Source: Oscillospiraceae bacterium
Lineage (GTDB): Bacteria > Bacillota > Clostridia > UMGS1840
Direction of reading: 5' to 3'
DNA: 42,594 nucleotides
NCBI GenBank assembly: GCA_015068645.1
Contig: SVKD01000015.1
Span: forward strand, 1 to 42,594
The notes under the pieces are model-generated. The model saw nothing but the letters and a program-made list of their open reading frames with translations, was not told the DNA's origin and ran no database searches. Of the stretch, positions 42,048 through 42,594 are shown in pieces. A program made the position numbers and the translations under genes. The number at the start of each line of letters is the position of its first letter. The first letter of the stretch is position 1.

Positions 42048-42165
42048 TGCAGAAAAACGGATGCAGAATGGAAAAACTGAAGTTGGGTGCGGATTTATCC
42101 GCCCCAACCGTAAGCCTGAAGGCGTACAGATGGTACGCCGAATGGTGAAGTTTTTTCATAGCGAA
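42048..42165 (+). repeat. Family A element, copy 7
   Basis: Left frame AAACGGATGCAGAA. Outer stem ATGGAAAAACT/AGTTTTTTCAT. Hairpin 1 is GTTGGG-TGCGGAT paired with ATCCGCC-CCAAC. Hairpin 2 is GGCGTAC..GTACGCC. Copies 5-7 fill most of the 725-base gap between the MBL gene and the rRNA operon. Confidence 0.8.
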
Positions 42166-42214
42166 TTTTTCTCTTAAAATTCGCGGTCTGCGCCGTTTTT
42201 CAAGCAACAAAAAG

Positions 42215-42243
42215 AAAAAGACCACCTTTAGGGTGGTCTTTTT
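42215..42243 (-). terminator. Terminator of the rRNA operon
   Basis: AAAAAGACCACC-TTTA-GGGTGGTCTTTTT lies just past the 3' end of 5S rRNA on the minus strand. Confidence 0.9.
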
Positions 42244-42249
42244 CATAAA

Positions 42250-42363
<114 letters not shown>

Positions 42364-42473
42364 ATGGTTAAAGGTATTTCTTGTACCTTCAAAACCGAAT
42401 AATACGAATTCTGCTTGGATAGTAAATTCTGTAACCTTGTTTCCTTGTATCACTTATGCATATCTTGTATGCT
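42364..42473 (-). other. 23S-5S intergenic spacer
   Basis: About 110 bases between the 23S and 5S genes. No tRNA gene is visible in it. Confidence 0.7.
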
Positions 42474-42594
42474 CTGGTCAAGTCCTCGAACTATTAGTAT
42501 CGGTTAGCTCAATACATTACTGCACTTACACCTCCGACCTATCAAACACATAGTCTACGTGCGTTCTTACCAGATTAACTCTGTGGGAAATCTT
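42474..42594 (-). rRNA. rrl: 23S ribosomal RNA, 3' end (partial)
   Basis: The reverse complement gives the conserved 23S 3' end (TACTAATAGTTCGAGGACTT, GACCA). The gene runs out of the window on the right; only about 121 bases are present. Confidence 0.93.

Noticed and set aside
41822-42246. Overlapping minus-strand frames of 64-76 codons
   Set aside because: They are translations of family A repeat copies; their similarity to each other reflects the repeats.

Overview
The window looks like chromosome from a strictly anaerobic, low-to-mid GC Gram-positive bacterium of the class Clostridia, probably an uncultured gut-type lineage. The basis is: AGGAGG-type ribosome binding sites almost everywhere; a WhiA/MurB/DnaE block; KtrAB; class III fructose bisphosphatase; ferredoxin-linked indolepyruvate oxidoreductase; rubrerythrin, rubredoxin and flavodiiron protein for oxygen defence; a CD1247-type protein; and an S-layer homology protein. 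I cannot name a genus from sequence alone.

Layout. 1-600: the 3' half of a tRNA-Pro(CGG), probably an integration site, running into a 203-bp tandem repeat. 628-8210: a sugar module (FGGY kinase; galactose-mutarotase-like DUF4432 protein; fucose-isomerase-like protein) around a minus-strand ktrB-ktrA-PocR/AraC operon. 8209-12340: ZIP metal transporter, rubrerythrin, rubredoxin, a flavodiiron protein with flavin-reductase and rubredoxin domains, and a four-helix-bundle protein beside an array of micro-hairpins. 12615-15300: efp with a Cys/Asp-rich zinc-ribbon protein, then a lipoprotein/PPC-domain/thioesterase operon. 15321-24268: a seven-gene minus-strand operon recX-rimO-PHP-glucokinase-murB-whiA-dnaE. 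24343-29560: an LCP protein and an acyl-CoA synthetase-iorA-iorB operon for aryl-pyruvate oxidation. 29662-32663: plus-strand operon carD-ispD-ispF-ECF-like membrane protein-rdgB. 33036-35297: fbp and a DUF378 protein. 35636-40400: minus-strand operon SLH protein, HPr-kinase-like P-loop protein, membrane protein, PHP phosphoesterase, yebC. 40632-41525: a ComEC-like MBL hydrolase. 42215-42594: the 3' end of a minus-strand rRNA operon (5S, partial 23S).

Most genes are housekeeping. The unusual content is between genes. At least seven copies of a modular palindromic element (family A) occupy the larger gaps. Each has an outer stem whose sequence differs between copies while pairing is kept, enclosing one freely exchanged hairpin and one more conserved GTAC-rich hairpin. 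A second element (family B, two copies) has different sequence but the same outer-stem-plus-two-hairpins design. Together with the tRNA-linked 203-bp array and the micro-hairpin array by the four-helix-bundle gene, these are the best candidates for something undescribed. All comparisons were made by eye; no database search or folding program was run.
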